The translations under genes were made by a program, and so were the position numbers. A stretch of DNA of 64,000 nucleotides. Origin: Clostridiales bacterium DTU089. Lineage in GTDB: Bacteria; Bacillota; Clostridia; Oscillospirales; Acutalibacteraceae. Shown piece after piece: positions 25,519 to 34,234 of this stretch (positions are counted from its first letter, which is position 1; each line of letters opens with the position of its first letter). Under the pieces are notes generated by a model. That model did not search any database and was not told the DNA's origin. It was given only the letters and a program-made list of their open reading frames with translations. The stretch lies in the NCBI GenBank assembly GCA_001513045.1, contig LFSB01000002.1:1-64000 (forward strand), in the 5' to 3' direction.

Positions 25519-25547
25519 ATTATATATCATTGGTTTGTTTCTGTCAA
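25519..25547 (-). promoter_or_regulatory. Promoter of gtrA
   Basis: Minus-strand TTGACA (25547-25542), 17-bp spacer, TATAAT (25524-25519): a full consensus match 33 bases upstream of the start codon. Confidence 0.88.
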
Positions 25548-25577
25548 ATATTCCCATAAATTTTACGGAGGTGTATC

Positions 25578-27650
25578 ATGAATTTTCAATCGGCGGTCGA
25601 GACTTATCGGAAAAATCCCGTAAACGAATGCCTCTGCGAGGTTACGGACGCATTACTCGGAGAGCTGACGCTCGACGAAAAGCTCAGACTTCTTCACGGG
25701 CGTGCCATGGGTAAAACCGTGCGCGGTGTGCTTACAGCGGGGCGGGTCTATAATCAGAAGCCGTACCCTGCGGGAGGCTGCAAGCGGCTGGGAATACCCG
25801 CCGTGTGCTTCGCGGACGGTCCCAGGGGCGTTGTGCTTGACCACGGAACCTGCTTTCCGGTGTCGATGCTCCGCGGTGCAACCTTCGATGATGAGCTTGA
25901 ATACAGGGTGGGAGAGGTTTTTGCCAAGGAGTGTATTGCCGGGGGAGCAAACTATTTTGCCGGAATATGTATAAATCTTCTGCGTCATCCCGCATGGGGG
26001 CGCGCACAGGAGACCTACGGAGAGGACCCGTATCTTCTCGGAAGAATGGGGGTTGCGCTTACAAAGGCGGTGCAATCCTACGGAGTAATAGCGTGCCCCA
26101 AGCATTTCGCTTTAAACAGCATAGAGGATTTACGCTTCTCTGTTGATGCAAGGGTCGATGAGCGAACCCTGCGCGAGGTGTATCTTCCGCATTTCAAGGC
26201 GTGTGTTGACGCGGGAGCGATGTCGATAATGGGCGCTTACAACAGGGTTAACGGCACATACTGCTGCGAAAATTCCGTGCTGCTCAACGATATTCTGCGC
26301 GGAGAGTGGGGCTTTGACGGCTTTACGATATCCGACTTTTTCTTCGGAGTTTACGATGCCGCGCGCTCGCTCAGGGCGGGGCTTGATATAGAAATGCCGT
26401 ACTTTTTCAGATATACCATGCTCAAGGCATACCTGAAAAAAGGGAAGATAAGCGAGTCGGACATCAACACTGCGGTGCGTAGAATACTCGGAGTTTTAAT
26501 CCGCACGACACCCCTTGTTGTGCCGCAGAGTAAGAGCGTGGTTGCCTGTAAGGAGCATACGGCTCTTGCCCGCGAGGTTGCCGACAAGGGCACGGTGCTG
26601 CTGAAAAACAACGGTATTCTTCCGCTTGCAAAGGATAAAAAAATAGGGGTTGTGGGCAGATACGCTGAAAAAGCCAACACCGGCGACCACGGTAGCAGCA
26701 ATGTGTTCAGCCCCTATGTTGTGACGCCGTATGAGGGCCTCTCCAAGGCGTTCGGGAAAACAAGCGTCAGGCACTATAACGGGTGTGACACGGAAAAAGC
26801 GAGGGCTGCGGTTCGCACAGTGGATACGGTTATAGTTTGCGTCGGAAGCGACCATAAGCAGGAGGGCGAATTCCTCGTAAATGTGGGCAAGGTAAACTCC
26901 AAGGCGAAAAATGTCGGCGGCGACAGGCAGAGCCTGAGGATACCCGAGGAGGACGTTGCGCTGATAAAGGCGATGGCGGATTCCGGAAAACGGGTTATAG
27001 TCAACATAATGGGCGGAAGTGCTTACATTATAGACGATTGGTCGGATTATGCCGATGCCGTGCTCATGTCGTTTTACAGCGGACTTGAGGGCGGTAACGC
27101 TCTTGCGGATGTTGTCACCGGAGCGGTGTGCCCGTCGGGCAGACTTCCGTTTACAATAGCCAAGCGCGAGGAGGATTATCCGCCGTTTGTCAGAATAGGC
27201 GACAGAAAATATGATATAGAATACGGCTATTACCACGGCTATACGCTGTTTGAAAAGGAGAAGCTAACACCGGCGTATGCGTTCGGCTTCGGCCTTTCCT
27301 ATACCTCCTTTGAGCTGTCGGGCTTCAAGGCTAAGCGCACACAGGACGGAATAGCTGTTACGGTAAAGGTGAAAAACACCGGGAAACGCGCGGGCGCTCA
27401 GGTGGTTCAGGTATACGCCGGCTCGGCCGACGGCAGAGCCGACCGTCCGGTAAAGCTGCTCAAGGGCTTCAAACGAATAGAGCTTGAGGCGGGGGAGAGT
27501 GCCGCAGCGGAGCTTCTTATCAATACGGATGAGCTGAAATTCTACAATCCCGAAACCAAAGCATGGGAGCTTGACACGGCATACAACATCTTTGCCGGAA
27601 GCGACTGCGAGGAGGCAAATTCCCGCTGTGTAAAGGTTAAGATGCCTTAA
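25578..27650 (+). CDS. GH3 beta-glucosidase-type enzyme
   Basis: 690 residues with no signal peptide, so cytoplasmic. N-terminal GH3 barrel: CFADGPRGV, GRAQETYGEDPYLLGRMG, CPKHFALNS (K175, H176) and the nucleophile D253 in FTISDFFFG. Then the alpha/beta sandwich with AREVADKGTVLLKNNGILPL and GDHGSSNVF, and a C-terminal fibronectin-III-like domain (YGYYHGYTLF, FGFGLSYTSFELS). Hydrolyses terminal beta-glucosyl or related sugars from oligosaccharides taken up by the cell. GGAGGTG precedes the ATG. Monocistronic: a hairpin terminator follows. Confidence 0.95.
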   Translation: MNFQSAVETYRKNPVNECLCEVTDALLGELTLDEKLRLLHGRAMGKTVRGVLTAGRVYNQKPYPAGGCKRLGIPAVCFADGPRGVVLDHGTCFPVSMLRGATFDDELEYRVGEVFAKECIAGGANYFAGICINLLRHPAWGRAQETYGEDPYLLGRMGVALTKAVQSYGVIACPKHFALNSIEDLRFSVDARVDERTLREVYLPHFKACVDAGAMSIMGAYNRVNGTYCCENSVLLNDILRGEWGFDGFTISDFFFGVYDAARSLRAGLDIEMPYFFRYTMLKAYLKKGKISESDINTAVRRILGVLIRTTPLVVPQSKSVVACKEHTALAREVADKGTVLLKNNGILPLAKDKKIGVVGRYAEKANTGDHGSSNVFSPYVVTPYEGLSKAFGKTSVRHYNGCDTEKARAAVRTVDTVIVCVGSDHKQEGEFLVNVGKVNSKAKNVGGDRQSLRIPEEDVALIKAMADSGKRVIVNIMGGSAYIIDDWSDYADAVLMSFYSGLEGGNALADVVTGAVCPSGRLPFTIAKREEDYPPFVRIGDRKYDIEYGYYHGYTLFEKEKLTPAYAFGFGLSYTSFELSGFKAKRTQDGIAVTVKVKNTGKRAGAQVVQVYAGSADGRADRPVKLLKGFKRIELEAGESAAAELLINTDELKFYNPETKAWELDTAYNIFAGSDCEEANSRCVKVKMP

Positions 27651-27676
27651 AATCAGGCAATAGGAAGTATATAAAA

Positions 27677-27712
27677 AAGCAGGAACGGCCGTGTGTCGCT
27701 CCTGCTTTCGTT
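27677..27712. terminator. Bidirectional terminator between GH3 and the chromate transporter pair
   Basis: AAGCAGGA (27677-27684) pairs with TCCTGCTT (27700-27707) with a 15-base loop; TTCGTTTT follows on the plus strand and a T6 tract on the minus strand. Confidence 0.8.
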
Positions 27713-27723
27713 TTCGGTTGTTG

Positions 27724-28299
27724 TCAGAAAATCAGTACGCCTATGACGGCGGAGACCGCAATATATGCGACGGGATGAATTTTCTTGGTATACTTGAACT
27801 GAGTGAAAAATACGAGCACTGCAAGCAGCAGCACCGCGCGCCAGTCGAAGGCTGCAAACGGCGCGGAAAGGCTGAACGGTACGTCCGTTATCATTACCGA
27901 CACCTTCAGCACCGAGTATCCGGCGGCGGCAATAAGACCCGTGACCGCGGGACGCAGACCCGAAAATACGCCGTTGACGTATTTGTTGCTGATGTATTTT
28001 TCAAGTATTCCGGCAACAATAACAACGATTATTATTGACGGAAGTATCATGGAGAAGGTGGCGAGTATCGCGCCGAAAATTCCGGATACCGTATAGCCGA
28101 CGTAGGTTGCCATGTTTATGGCGATAGGTCCGGGTGTGGACTCGGACACGGCAATCATGTCCGCAAGCATTTCCTGAGTGAACCAGTCGGGGTGAGCGTC
28201 CGACATTCTCGAAAGGAAGGGGAGTGCGGCGAGTCCTCCGCCAACAGCAAACAGTCCCGTTTTGAAAAATTCCCAACAAAGAACAAGAAGTTCAGGCAT
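27724..28299 (-). CDS. Chromate transporter (CHR) half-protein, second gene
   Basis: 191 residues with about six membrane helices. CHR-domain signature: FFKTGLFAVGGGLAALPFL at the start and GPIAINMATYVGYTVSGI further on. Full-length ChrA proteins have two CHR domains; here the two domains are separate genes, which is the known short-chain form. The start overlaps the end of the partner by eight bases. Real substrate in gut bacteria is unknown; chromate export is only the family name. Confidence 0.92.
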   Translation of the reverse strand: MPELLVLCWEFFKTGLFAVGGGLAALPFLSRMSDAHPDWFTQEMLADMIAVSESTPGPIAINMATYVGYTVSGIFGAILATFSMILPSIIIVVIVAGILEKYISNKYVNGVFSGLRPAVTGLIAAAGYSVLKVSVMITDVPFSLSAPFAAFDWRAVLLLAVLVFFTQFKYTKKIHPVAYIAVSAVIGVLIF

Positions 28300-28834
28300 C
28301 GGCTTTAACCCTCCCCGCTGTGAAGAGTCCGAAAAGCGCTGCGCCGAGAACTACAAATATGGGATTCTGACCGAGCACCGCAACAATTATAAAGGAGAGC
28401 ACCGCAAGGACTATCTGAACGGCGCTTCGCACATTGGCTTTTATAAGCTTTATCAGGGATGATATTATAAGCGCGCACGCAGCTATGCGTATTCCCGCAA
28501 ATGCACTTTTTACCGCGGGCAGATGTGCGAAATTTCCGAGCAGGGCTGCAATTATCGTTATAATTATCAGAGACGGCAGCACTATTCCGAGAGCCGACAT
28601 CAGCGCACCGGGGATTTTCTTTTTTCGGTATCCGACGAATATTGCCGTATTCACCGCTATCGCGCCGGGAGCACACTGGCTTACGGCGAAATAATCGAGT
28701 ATTTCACCCTCTGTTGCCCAGCCGCGCTTTTCAACTATTTCTTTTTGAAGCATCGGCAGCATTGAATAGCCTCCGCCGAAGGTGAAAAGCCCTATTTTAA
28801 AAAATGAAATAAGCAGAGAAAAAAGTTCCTTCAT
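28292..28834 (-). CDS. Chromate transporter (CHR) half-protein, first gene
   Basis: 180 residues from ATG 28834, preceded by AAGGAGAGG. N-terminal FFKIGLFTFGGGYSMLPML and APGAIAVNTAIFVGYRKKKIPG are the CHR signature; about six membrane helices. A longer in-frame start at 29008 is rejected because the promoter (28861-28889) lies inside that extension. Forms a heteromer with the following half-protein, as short-chain CHR pairs do. Confidence 0.93.
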   Translation of the reverse strand: MKELFSLLISFFKIGLFTFGGGYSMLPMLQKEIVEKRGWATEGEILDYFAVSQCAPGAIAVNTAIFVGYRKKKIPGALMSALGIVLPSLIIITIIAALLGNFAHLPAVKSAFAGIRIAACALIISSLIKLIKANVRSAVQIVLAVLSFIIVAVLGQNPIFVVLGAALFGLFTAGRVKADA

Positions 28835-28860
28835 ACAACGCCTCTCCTTGAATTTCATAT

Positions 28861-28889
28861 ATTCTATCATTAAAGGCAGGAAATGTCGA
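28861..28889 (-). promoter_or_regulatory. Promoter of the chromate transporter pair
   Basis: Minus-strand TCGACA (28889-28884), 17-bp spacer and TAGAAT (28866-28861), placing the transcript start about 20 bases before the ATG at 28834. Confidence 0.65.
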
Positions 28890-28981
28890 GAAAATTTCGG
28901 TATTTTTGCGTTTATCCATAAACAATACACAGGTAGTGTGATAAAATACATCGAAAATAAACCCGAGAAAAGAGAAAATAT

Positions 28982-30646
28982 ATGCTTACCGATATTGAAA
29001 TAGCACAAAACACAAGACCGCGCCCGATTTCCGAAATTGCGGCGAGGGCGGGAATAGACGAAAAGTACATTGAGCCTTACGGCAAGTACAAGGCCAAAGT
29101 GGATTCCGCCTGCTTTGACGAAGGGCGTCCGGACGGAAAGCTCATTCTTGTTACGGCAATAACTCCGACAGCCGCCGGAGAGGGAAAGACCACAATCTCA
29201 ATAGGCCTTGCCGACGCACTGCGTTGCATAGGCAAATCAAGCGCCGCCGCACTCCGCGAGCCCTCGCTCGGACCCGTGTTCGGAATAAAGGGCGGAGCTG
29301 CCGGCGGAGGCTATGCGCAAGTCATCCCGATGGAGGACATAAATCTTCATTTCACCGGCGATATTCATGCGATAACCGCTGCAAACAATCTGCTTGCCGC
29401 CATGCTTGACAATCACATATATCAGGGCAATGCCCTCGGAATAGATGAGAGCCGTGTTACGTGGAAGCGCTGTATGGATATGAATGACCGTCAGCTGCGC
29501 TATGTAAGGGACGGTCTGGGCGGAGATGTCAACGGAGTTCCGCGGGATGACGGCTTTGACATTACAGCCGCAAGCGAGGTTATGGCAATACTGTGTCTGG
29601 CATCCTCTTTTGAGGATTTGAAGCGCAGACTTGCAAGCATAGTTGTGGGTGAAAACAAGGACGGGAAACCGGTAACCGCAGGTCAGCTCAATGCCCACGG
29701 GGCAATGGCGGCACTGCTGCGCGATGCCATGAAGCCGAATCTTGTCCAAACACTTGAAGGGACGCCTGTGTTTGTGCACGGCGGACCGTTTGCCAATATT
29801 GCGCACGGCTGCAACTCGGTAGTTGCAACAAGGACAGCCCTAAAGGCGGCGGATTACGTCGTTACGGAGGCGGGCTTCGGTTCCGACCTCGGAGCTGAGA
29901 AGTTTATTGATATAAAATGCCGTACTGCCGGGCTCAAGCCCTCCTGCTGTGTGCTTGTTGCCACCGTTAAGGCGCTGAAGCTTCAGGGTGGGGCGGATGC
30001 CAAGCGGCTGAAGGTCGAGGACAGGGAAGCACTCAAAAGAGGACTTCCCAATCTTGAAAGACATATTATGAATATAAAAAATGTCTACCGCTTGCCGTTG
30101 ATTGTGGCACTCAACAGGAACGCCTCCGATACGGACGCTGAAATTTCCGATGTGAGGGAAAAATGCATTTCTCTCGGAGCGGAGTTTTCCGCGGCTTCGG
30201 TTTTTGCCGAGGGCGGAAAGGGCGGAGCCGAGCTTGCCGAAAAGGTGGTTGAAATGTGTCAAGCCCCGTGTGAGTTTTCGTATGTCTATGATACCGATGC
30301 ACCGATAAAGGATAAGACTGATTGTGTGGTGCGTAAAATATACGCGGGAAATGAAGCCGTTCTCAGCGAGGAGGCACAGGCTCAGGCGAAAATGCTTGAA
30401 GAACAGGGCTTCGGCTCTCTGCCTGTGTGCATAGCAAAGACGCAGTACAGCTTCACCGATGACAAGAGCGTTCCCGGAGCGCCCTCGGATTTCAATATAA
30501 CAATACGTGAGCTGAAGGTTTCCGCGGGCGCCGGATTTATAGTGGCAAAGGCAGGAAAGATAATGACAATGCCCGGCTTGCCGAGGGTTCCCGCCGCGGA
30601 GGGGATAGACGTTTCATCCGACGGAGTGATAAACGGATTGTTTTAA
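28982..30646 (+). CDS. fhs: Formate-tetrahydrofolate ligase
   Basis: 554 residues, the usual length. ATP-dependent formation of 10-formyl-THF, the entry of formate into one-carbon metabolism. Motifs: [20 protein letters not shown] (P-loop), [36 protein letters not shown], and [12 protein letters not shown] at the C-terminus. It stands alone; no folD or other Wood-Ljungdahl gene is next to it. The ribosome site (AAAAGAGAAAA) is weak. A strong terminator follows 5 bases after the stop. Confidence 0.97.
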   Translation: MLTDIEIAQNTRPRPISEIAARAGIDEKYIEPYGKYKAKVDSACFDEGRPDGKLILVTAITPTAAGEGKTTISIGLADALRCIGKSSAAALREPSLGPVFGIKGGAAGGGYAQVIPMEDINLHFTGDIHAITAANNLLAAMLDNHIYQGNALGIDESRVTWKRCMDMNDRQLRYVRDGLGGDVNGVPRDDGFDITAASEVMAILCLASSFEDLKRRLASIVVGENKDGKPVTAGQLNAHGAMAALLRDAMKPNLVQTLEGTPVFVHGGPFANIAHGCNSVVATRTALKAADYVVTEAGFGSDLGAEKFIDIKCRTAGLKPSCCVLVATVKALKLQGGADAKRLKVEDREALKRGLPNLERHIMNIKNVYRLPLIVALNRNASDTDAEISDVREKCISLGAEFSAASVFAEGGKGGAELAEKVVEMCQAPCEFSYVYDTDAPIKDKTDCVVRKIYAGNEAVLSEEAQAQAKMLEEQGFGSLPVCIAKTQYSFTDDKSVPGAPSDFNITIRELKVSAGAGFIVAKAGKIMTMPGLPRVPAAEGIDVSSDGVINGLF

Positions 30647-30650
30647 CAGA

Positions 30651-30704
30651 AAAGCAGAACCGCCGGAAAGGAAGGGGTAACCTTTCGGCGGTTCTGCTTT
30701 TTGA
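30651..30704 (+). terminator. Terminator of fhs
   Basis: A 15-bp stem, AAAGCAGAACCGCCG (30651-30665) with its inverse (30686-30700), ending in T5. The inner loop has a second AAGG/CCTT pairing. Confidence 0.93.
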
Positions 30705-30790
30705 AACAGTCTATATATAATAAACCCTAAAAAAGGAGGTTGGAGGGTTAAGAGCCCCGCGGCTTCTTTTTGCCGCTTACCGGGCTTGCA

Positions 30791-30922
30791 TCAATATTTC
30801 ATTGATGCGAGTATCTGGCTGAGCTCTGCGATTTTGACAAGCTTCTTGAATGAAAAGCCTTTGGTTTCCTCAATTTCCTTCATAAGCTGTCTCTCAAGGT
30901 TAATGTAGAAGTCTCTCATCAT
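30791..30922 (-). CDS. Small 43-residue protein of unknown function
   Basis: The minus strand reads MMRDFYINLERQLMKEIEET, then 23 further residues to a TGA at 30793-30791. AGGAG sits 8 bases before the first of two adjacent ATG codons, and a sigma-A-like promoter (30956-30983) precedes it, so it looks like a true gene. The peptide is mostly charged and helix-prone, with no membrane segment, cysteine or signal. A hairpin with GCGGC/GCCGC and AGCCC/GGGCT stems follows its stop at about 30750-30790, but without a good U tract. Three TTTGTGCAA motifs lie just upstream. I do not recognise it; a small regulator or DNA-binding partner is possible but unproven. Confidence 0.6.
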   Translation of the reverse strand: MMRDFYINLERQLMKEIEETKGFSFKKLVKIAELSQILASMKY

Positions 30923-30955
30923 TTTGTGTTCTCCTCTCTTTCATTTGATGGCTCA

Positions 30956-30983
30956 ATTATAGCACTGTTTTCAAAAAAGTCAA
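30956..30983 (-). promoter_or_regulatory. Promoter of the small gene
   Basis: Minus-strand TTGACT (30983-30978), 16-bp spacer and TATAAT (30961-30956), 34 bases upstream of the ATG. Confidence 0.8.
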
Positions 30984-30989
30984 GGCAAG

Positions 30990-31098
30990 TTGCACAAACA
31001 TGCAATGCAAAATTTGTGCAAAATGACGAAAGAATTTTTTAATTTTCTCCTTGAGGGTTGAATATTTTCGTGCGTAAACCTTGGTTTATTTTGTGCAA
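30990..31098. repeat. Three copies of TTTGTGCAA upstream of the small gene
   Basis: TTGCACAAA at 30990-30998 and TTTGTGCAA at 31013-31021 form a perfect 9-bp inverted repeat with a 14-base centre; a third TTTGTGCAA lies at 31090-31098. The first copy is six bases from the -35 box at 30978-30983. The arrangement suggests an operator. The remaining sequence to 31247 shows small hairpins (GGGTGA/TCACCC near 31140-31158, AAAAAGTTT/ACTTTTT near 31172-31190, TCTTGAAA/TTTCAAGA near 31201-31228) and no gene that I can support. Confidence 0.55.
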
Positions 31099-31246
31099 TA
31101 TACACAAGAATGAGCTGTTTTTCAATTGTAACAAACGAGGGTGAGGGGGAATTCACCCTTCATTGCCTGAAAAAGTTTGTGAAACTTTTTTGAAGATTTT
31201 TCTTGAAATATCGGCGATTTTTCAAGATTTAAAGGTCGAAGGAGTA

Positions 31247-31286
31247 TAAAAAGACTGCTTGTGCACAGGAAACGTACACAAGCAGT
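31247..31286 (-). terminator. Terminator of the glycosyltransferase pair
   Basis: On the minus strand ACTGCTTGTG (31286-31277) pairs with CACAAGCAGT (31263-31254), followed by CTTTTTAT. Confidence 0.9.
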
Positions 31287-31301
31287 TCTTTGTTTATTTT
31301 G

Positions 31302-32408
31302 CTATTTGTCCTCACTGAGCGATGCGTTCAGCGATATGCACAGCGCATGGATAGCTTCTGTGCAGGCGTGGTATTCACCGAGTACCCGGTCGAGCTCTTT
31401 GTCACAGGCGGCGTCAAATCTTTCGGCGTTGAGGCAGTTGTAATATGCAAAAACCCTGTCGGCGAACAGGCTGTCCTCCGGGTCGACGGAAATACCTATG
31501 CCTTTTTCGTCGACAAGCCTCCCCATATAAGAGCCGTGGGTGCAAAGCTGGGGAAGCCGGAAAATCAACGCATCATAATATTTGTTGGATACCGCCCGGC
31601 TCATGACCGCGTCGTTGTCATACATATTATGGACTATATCGGTTTTTGAGGCGAAGCCGGAACGCTCTTCCGGAGAGTACTCGCCGTGGAAGAATACATT
31701 TTTCAGCTTATTGTAAATGCAGTAGGTTTTCAGCTGCATGGCGGTTTTTTGCTTACTGCCGTAGTAGTGAAGCTCAAAGCGCGGGTCATTGCCGAGGTGC
31801 TCCATTATTTTCAGATTCACCTTAGGGTTTCTGATATATCCCCAAAAGCCGATGCGTACCGGTGTGTGAACGGTTTCCATGCGAACCGGACGCGCGGTAT
31901 ATTCTTCCGGCGATATGTTGTGAGAGGTGAGTATTTTATCGCTCTGCGGCAGAAGTGTCCGGAAAGCATCCGAGCTTACAAGTGTGAGAGCGGACAGGTT
32001 GACCATTGAGGCGATAAGCCGCCTGTACGGTAAAAAGCTCTCGTAGGTCACGTCACGGTAATCGAGAATATACCTTCCGGCATACTTTTTCAGCCTGTCG
32101 AAAACCACGGCACCGGTGAGTGAATGCAGAATTACCACAAGGTCAAAATTGCCGGAGTCAAGCAGACGGCATGCAAACCTTCTGTATTCCCTGAAGCTGC
32201 CGATTTTTTTTACCGGATGCTCCTCGTCATTCTGCGAGCGTGAAAACTCATGCAGAATTACCTGCTGAGCCGGCTTCTGCTCGGGCTGCAGGTCCCTGTT
32301 CCAGAATGCCAGATGGACCTCATTCCCGGGCACACAAAGCTGCTCAAGATAAAACCGCGCGTAGGGCATGTATTTTATTTTTGTCAGACCAAGTAAAAGT
32401 ATTTTCAT
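31302..32408 (-). CDS. GT-B fold glycosyltransferase (GT4-like)
   Basis: 368 residues. Starts MKILLLGLTKIKYMPYARFYLEQ, a Rossmann strand and loop, and has a C-terminal half with VRIGFWGYIRNPKVNLKIMEHL, NVFFHGEYSPEE and KYYDALIFRLPQLCTHGSYMGRLVDEKGIGI, which parallels the donor-binding end of GT4 enzymes. The typical E-x7-E motif is weak, so the donor is uncertain. No membrane helix; acts on the cytoplasmic face. Overlaps the upstream glycosyltransferase by ATGA. The pair likely adds sugars to a surface polysaccharide or teichoic-type polymer. Confidence 0.75.
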   Translation of the reverse strand: MKILLLGLTKIKYMPYARFYLEQLCVPGNEVHLAFWNRDLQPEQKPAQQVILHEFSRSQNDEEHPVKKIGSFREYRRFACRLLDSGNFDLVVILHSLTGAVVFDRLKKYAGRYILDYRDVTYESFLPYRRLIASMVNLSALTLVSSDAFRTLLPQSDKILTSHNISPEEYTARPVRMETVHTPVRIGFWGYIRNPKVNLKIMEHLGNDPRFELHYYGSKQKTAMQLKTYCIYNKLKNVFFHGEYSPEERSGFASKTDIVHNMYDNDAVMSRAVSNKYYDALIFRLPQLCTHGSYMGRLVDEKGIGISVDPEDSLFADRVFAYYNCLNAERFDAACDKELDRVLGEYHACTEAIHALCISLNASLSEDK

Positions 32409-33616
32409 TTTTTCTTACCGAGCTCGTCAAATATATTCATAAACTTTCTTGTGTTGACTGTGCTGGAAAGTTCGCGCCGTGCGTATTCGTTGGCGCGGCG
32501 GGTAAGCTCCGATATCTTTTCGGGGTTCCGGTAAAGCTCAAGTATTGATTCCGCCATGGCTCTGTAATCGTTTGAGTCATGCGCTATGCCGATGCCGCTT
32601 TCGTTGAGAAGCCTGTAATAGTGCGAATCCTTTTCAACAAGAGCTATTATCGGGCGGTTACACGCCATAAGCAGCGGGGATTTACTCGGCACTCCGTTGC
32701 CGATAACACCTTTGTTGAGCGGTATTACGCATACGCTGCCGGCACTGTAAACATCCGGAATCATATCCATGGGCTGCCACGGATAAAGTCTGACGTTTTC
32801 AAGACCGGACTGTTCAAGCTCGCCTTCAAGCTTCTTTCTTGCTCCGCCGTCACCGATTATCTGAAAAACTATGTCCTTTTCGTTCTTGAGCAGCTGTGCC
32901 GCCTCAAGGATGGACTGCCTGTCGAGCACTACACCTATTGAGCCTGCGAACTGAACATAAAATTTGCCGGGTTCAATGCCGTATTCTCTTATAAAACGGT
33001 TTTCATCGCGCGGGATTTCGCGGACTGTTTCAACGTCATACCACGGGAAGACGATGCGTATCTTTTCGGGCTTTACTCCCTGAGAAGCCAGCTTTTGCTT
33101 CATGTCCTCGGAGAGCACAACCGTCACATCGCTCAGCGCGTAGGCGAGCTTCTGGAGCAGCGCAAAGCATTTGTAAATAAATGAGCTTTTTATCATTCCG
33201 ACATCCTTGCCGTGACCGGGAAAGACATCATATACATTATAGACTATGGGCTTGCGGTAAATAAGCTTCAGCAGCACAAGCTGCCATACCACTGTCGGGC
33301 ACGATTGCACGAACACAACGTCGGCATCGCGTACTTTTCTCCAGCGCCGGAAGCCTTGGAAGGCATATTTGACCTCATCGAGATATCGCACTATGAGGTG
33401 GGATTTGTCAATGTCCTTGCGGTCGATTATGTCGCAGGTGAAGCCCTTGCGCCCTTCAAGGCGCTGCGGAATCTGCGGATATTCCTTTTTTCGTCTGCTC
33501 TGTATGAGGTGAACGTCATACCCGCCGGAGAGGAAATCGCTTATCATGACCATAGCCATCTGATTATTCGGTCCTGCAGTGTCGAAGCCTTCGGGAGTGA
33601 TGAATAAAATCTTCAT
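32405..33616 (-). CDS. GT4 glycosyltransferase (WbuB-like)
   Basis: 403 residues. N-terminus ITPEGFDTAGPNNQMAMVMISDFL; C-terminal domain with VQFAGSIGVVLDRQSILEAAQLL, FQIIGDGGARKKLE, NVRLYPWQPMDMIPDVYSAGSVCVIPL and GVPSKSPLLMACNRPIIALVEKDS, the UDP-sugar-binding part typical of WbuB-like N-acetylhexosaminyl transferases. First gene of a two-gene unit, coupled by ATGA to the next. A minus-strand promoter lies 30-58 bases upstream. Confidence 0.88.
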   Translation of the reverse strand: MKILFITPEGFDTAGPNNQMAMVMISDFLSGGYDVHLIQSRRKKEYPQIPQRLEGRKGFTCDIIDRKDIDKSHLIVRYLDEVKYAFQGFRRWRKVRDADVVFVQSCPTVVWQLVLLKLIYRKPIVYNVYDVFPGHGKDVGMIKSSFIYKCFALLQKLAYALSDVTVVLSEDMKQKLASQGVKPEKIRIVFPWYDVETVREIPRDENRFIREYGIEPGKFYVQFAGSIGVVLDRQSILEAAQLLKNEKDIVFQIIGDGGARKKLEGELEQSGLENVRLYPWQPMDMIPDVYSAGSVCVIPLNKGVIGNGVPSKSPLLMACNRPIIALVEKDSHYYRLLNESGIGIAHDSNDYRAMAESILELYRNPEKISELTRRANEYARRELSSTVNTRKFMNIFDELGKKK

Positions 33617-33645
33617 GCGTCTTTCCTTTCCGTATTCTTTATATT

Positions 33646-33674
33646 ATTCTATCATGGTTAACCGGAAAAATCAA
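33646..33674 (-). promoter_or_regulatory. Promoter of the glycosyltransferase pair
   Basis: Minus-strand TTGATT (33674-33669), 17-bp spacer, TAGAAT (33651-33646). Confidence 0.7.
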
Positions 33675-33702
33675 TCATAGGGTAAATATAAATAAGTAAT
33701 AC

Positions 33703-33731
33703 TTGTTTTTGGGCGCAAGTGAGGTTATAAT
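33703..33731 (+). promoter_or_regulatory. Promoter of the HEYGH membrane protein gene
   Basis: TTGTTT (33703-33708), 17-bp spacer, TATAAT (33726-33731), followed 20 bases on by GGAGG. Divergent from the glycosyltransferase promoter. Confidence 0.75.
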
Positions 33732-33763
33732 CATAATAATTTATTTTTTGCGGAGGAATGGCT

Positions 33764-34219
33764 ATGAACGGAAGAGCTGAAAAGGGTATTGCGAGAGCGT
33801 TGTTTTATTTTTGGCAGTTTACATGGGCGCTGCCTGTAAACATATTCGGGCTTATAGGATATTTAATACTCAGCCGCAAGCTTCGCCATATGCGTTTTCA
33901 CAACGCCTTTATAACCTTTGTTCCCGGAAACTGGGGCGGGGTGTCTGTCGGAATATTTATCTTTATTGCCGAGGGGCGCGACCCCGAATGGGAGCGCAAC
34001 ACGCGCATACATGAATACGGACATACAATACAGGCGTTGCTGCTCGGAGCGTTTTACTGGCTTGTAATCGGTATACCCTCGTTTGTGTGGTGCAATTTCC
34101 CGCCGCTTGTAAAATATCGCAAGAAAAACAACGTTTCCTATTATAAGCTCTACTGCGAAGCCTGGGCAAACGCGTGGGGTCAAAAATGGAGCGGAGAAAA
34201 ACAGGACTTAAAGGATTAA
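33764..34219 (+). CDS. Small membrane protein with HEYGH metallopeptidase-like motif
   Basis: 151 residues from ATG 33764; an ATG at 33758 is only one base from GGAGG and therefore unlikely. Two or three hydrophobic segments (residues 12-37, 57-69, 92-110) flank H83-E84-Y85-G86-H87, a possible HExxH zinc site, with QALLLG and IGIPS after it and a downstream E132 in CEAWANAWG as a possible third ligand. The HEYGHTIQ/IGIPS/ExWA set resembles, from memory, metallopeptidase-like domains at the ends of some RHS proteins, here as a stand-alone membrane protein. Substrate unknown. hyi-like gene follows 15 bases later, so the two may be co-transcribed. Confidence 0.6.
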   Translation: MNGRAEKGIARALFYFWQFTWALPVNIFGLIGYLILSRKLRHMRFHNAFITFVPGNWGGVSVGIFIFIAEGRDPEWERNTRIHEYGHTIQALLLGAFYWLVIGIPSFVWCNFPPLVKYRKKNNVSYYKLYCEAWANAWGQKWSGEKQDLKD

Positions 34220-34234
34220 ACGGAGAGGTAATAT

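Noticed and set aside
26496..27236. A 246-codon minus-strand open frame opposite GH3
   Set aside because: Shadow of a well-supported GH3 gene.
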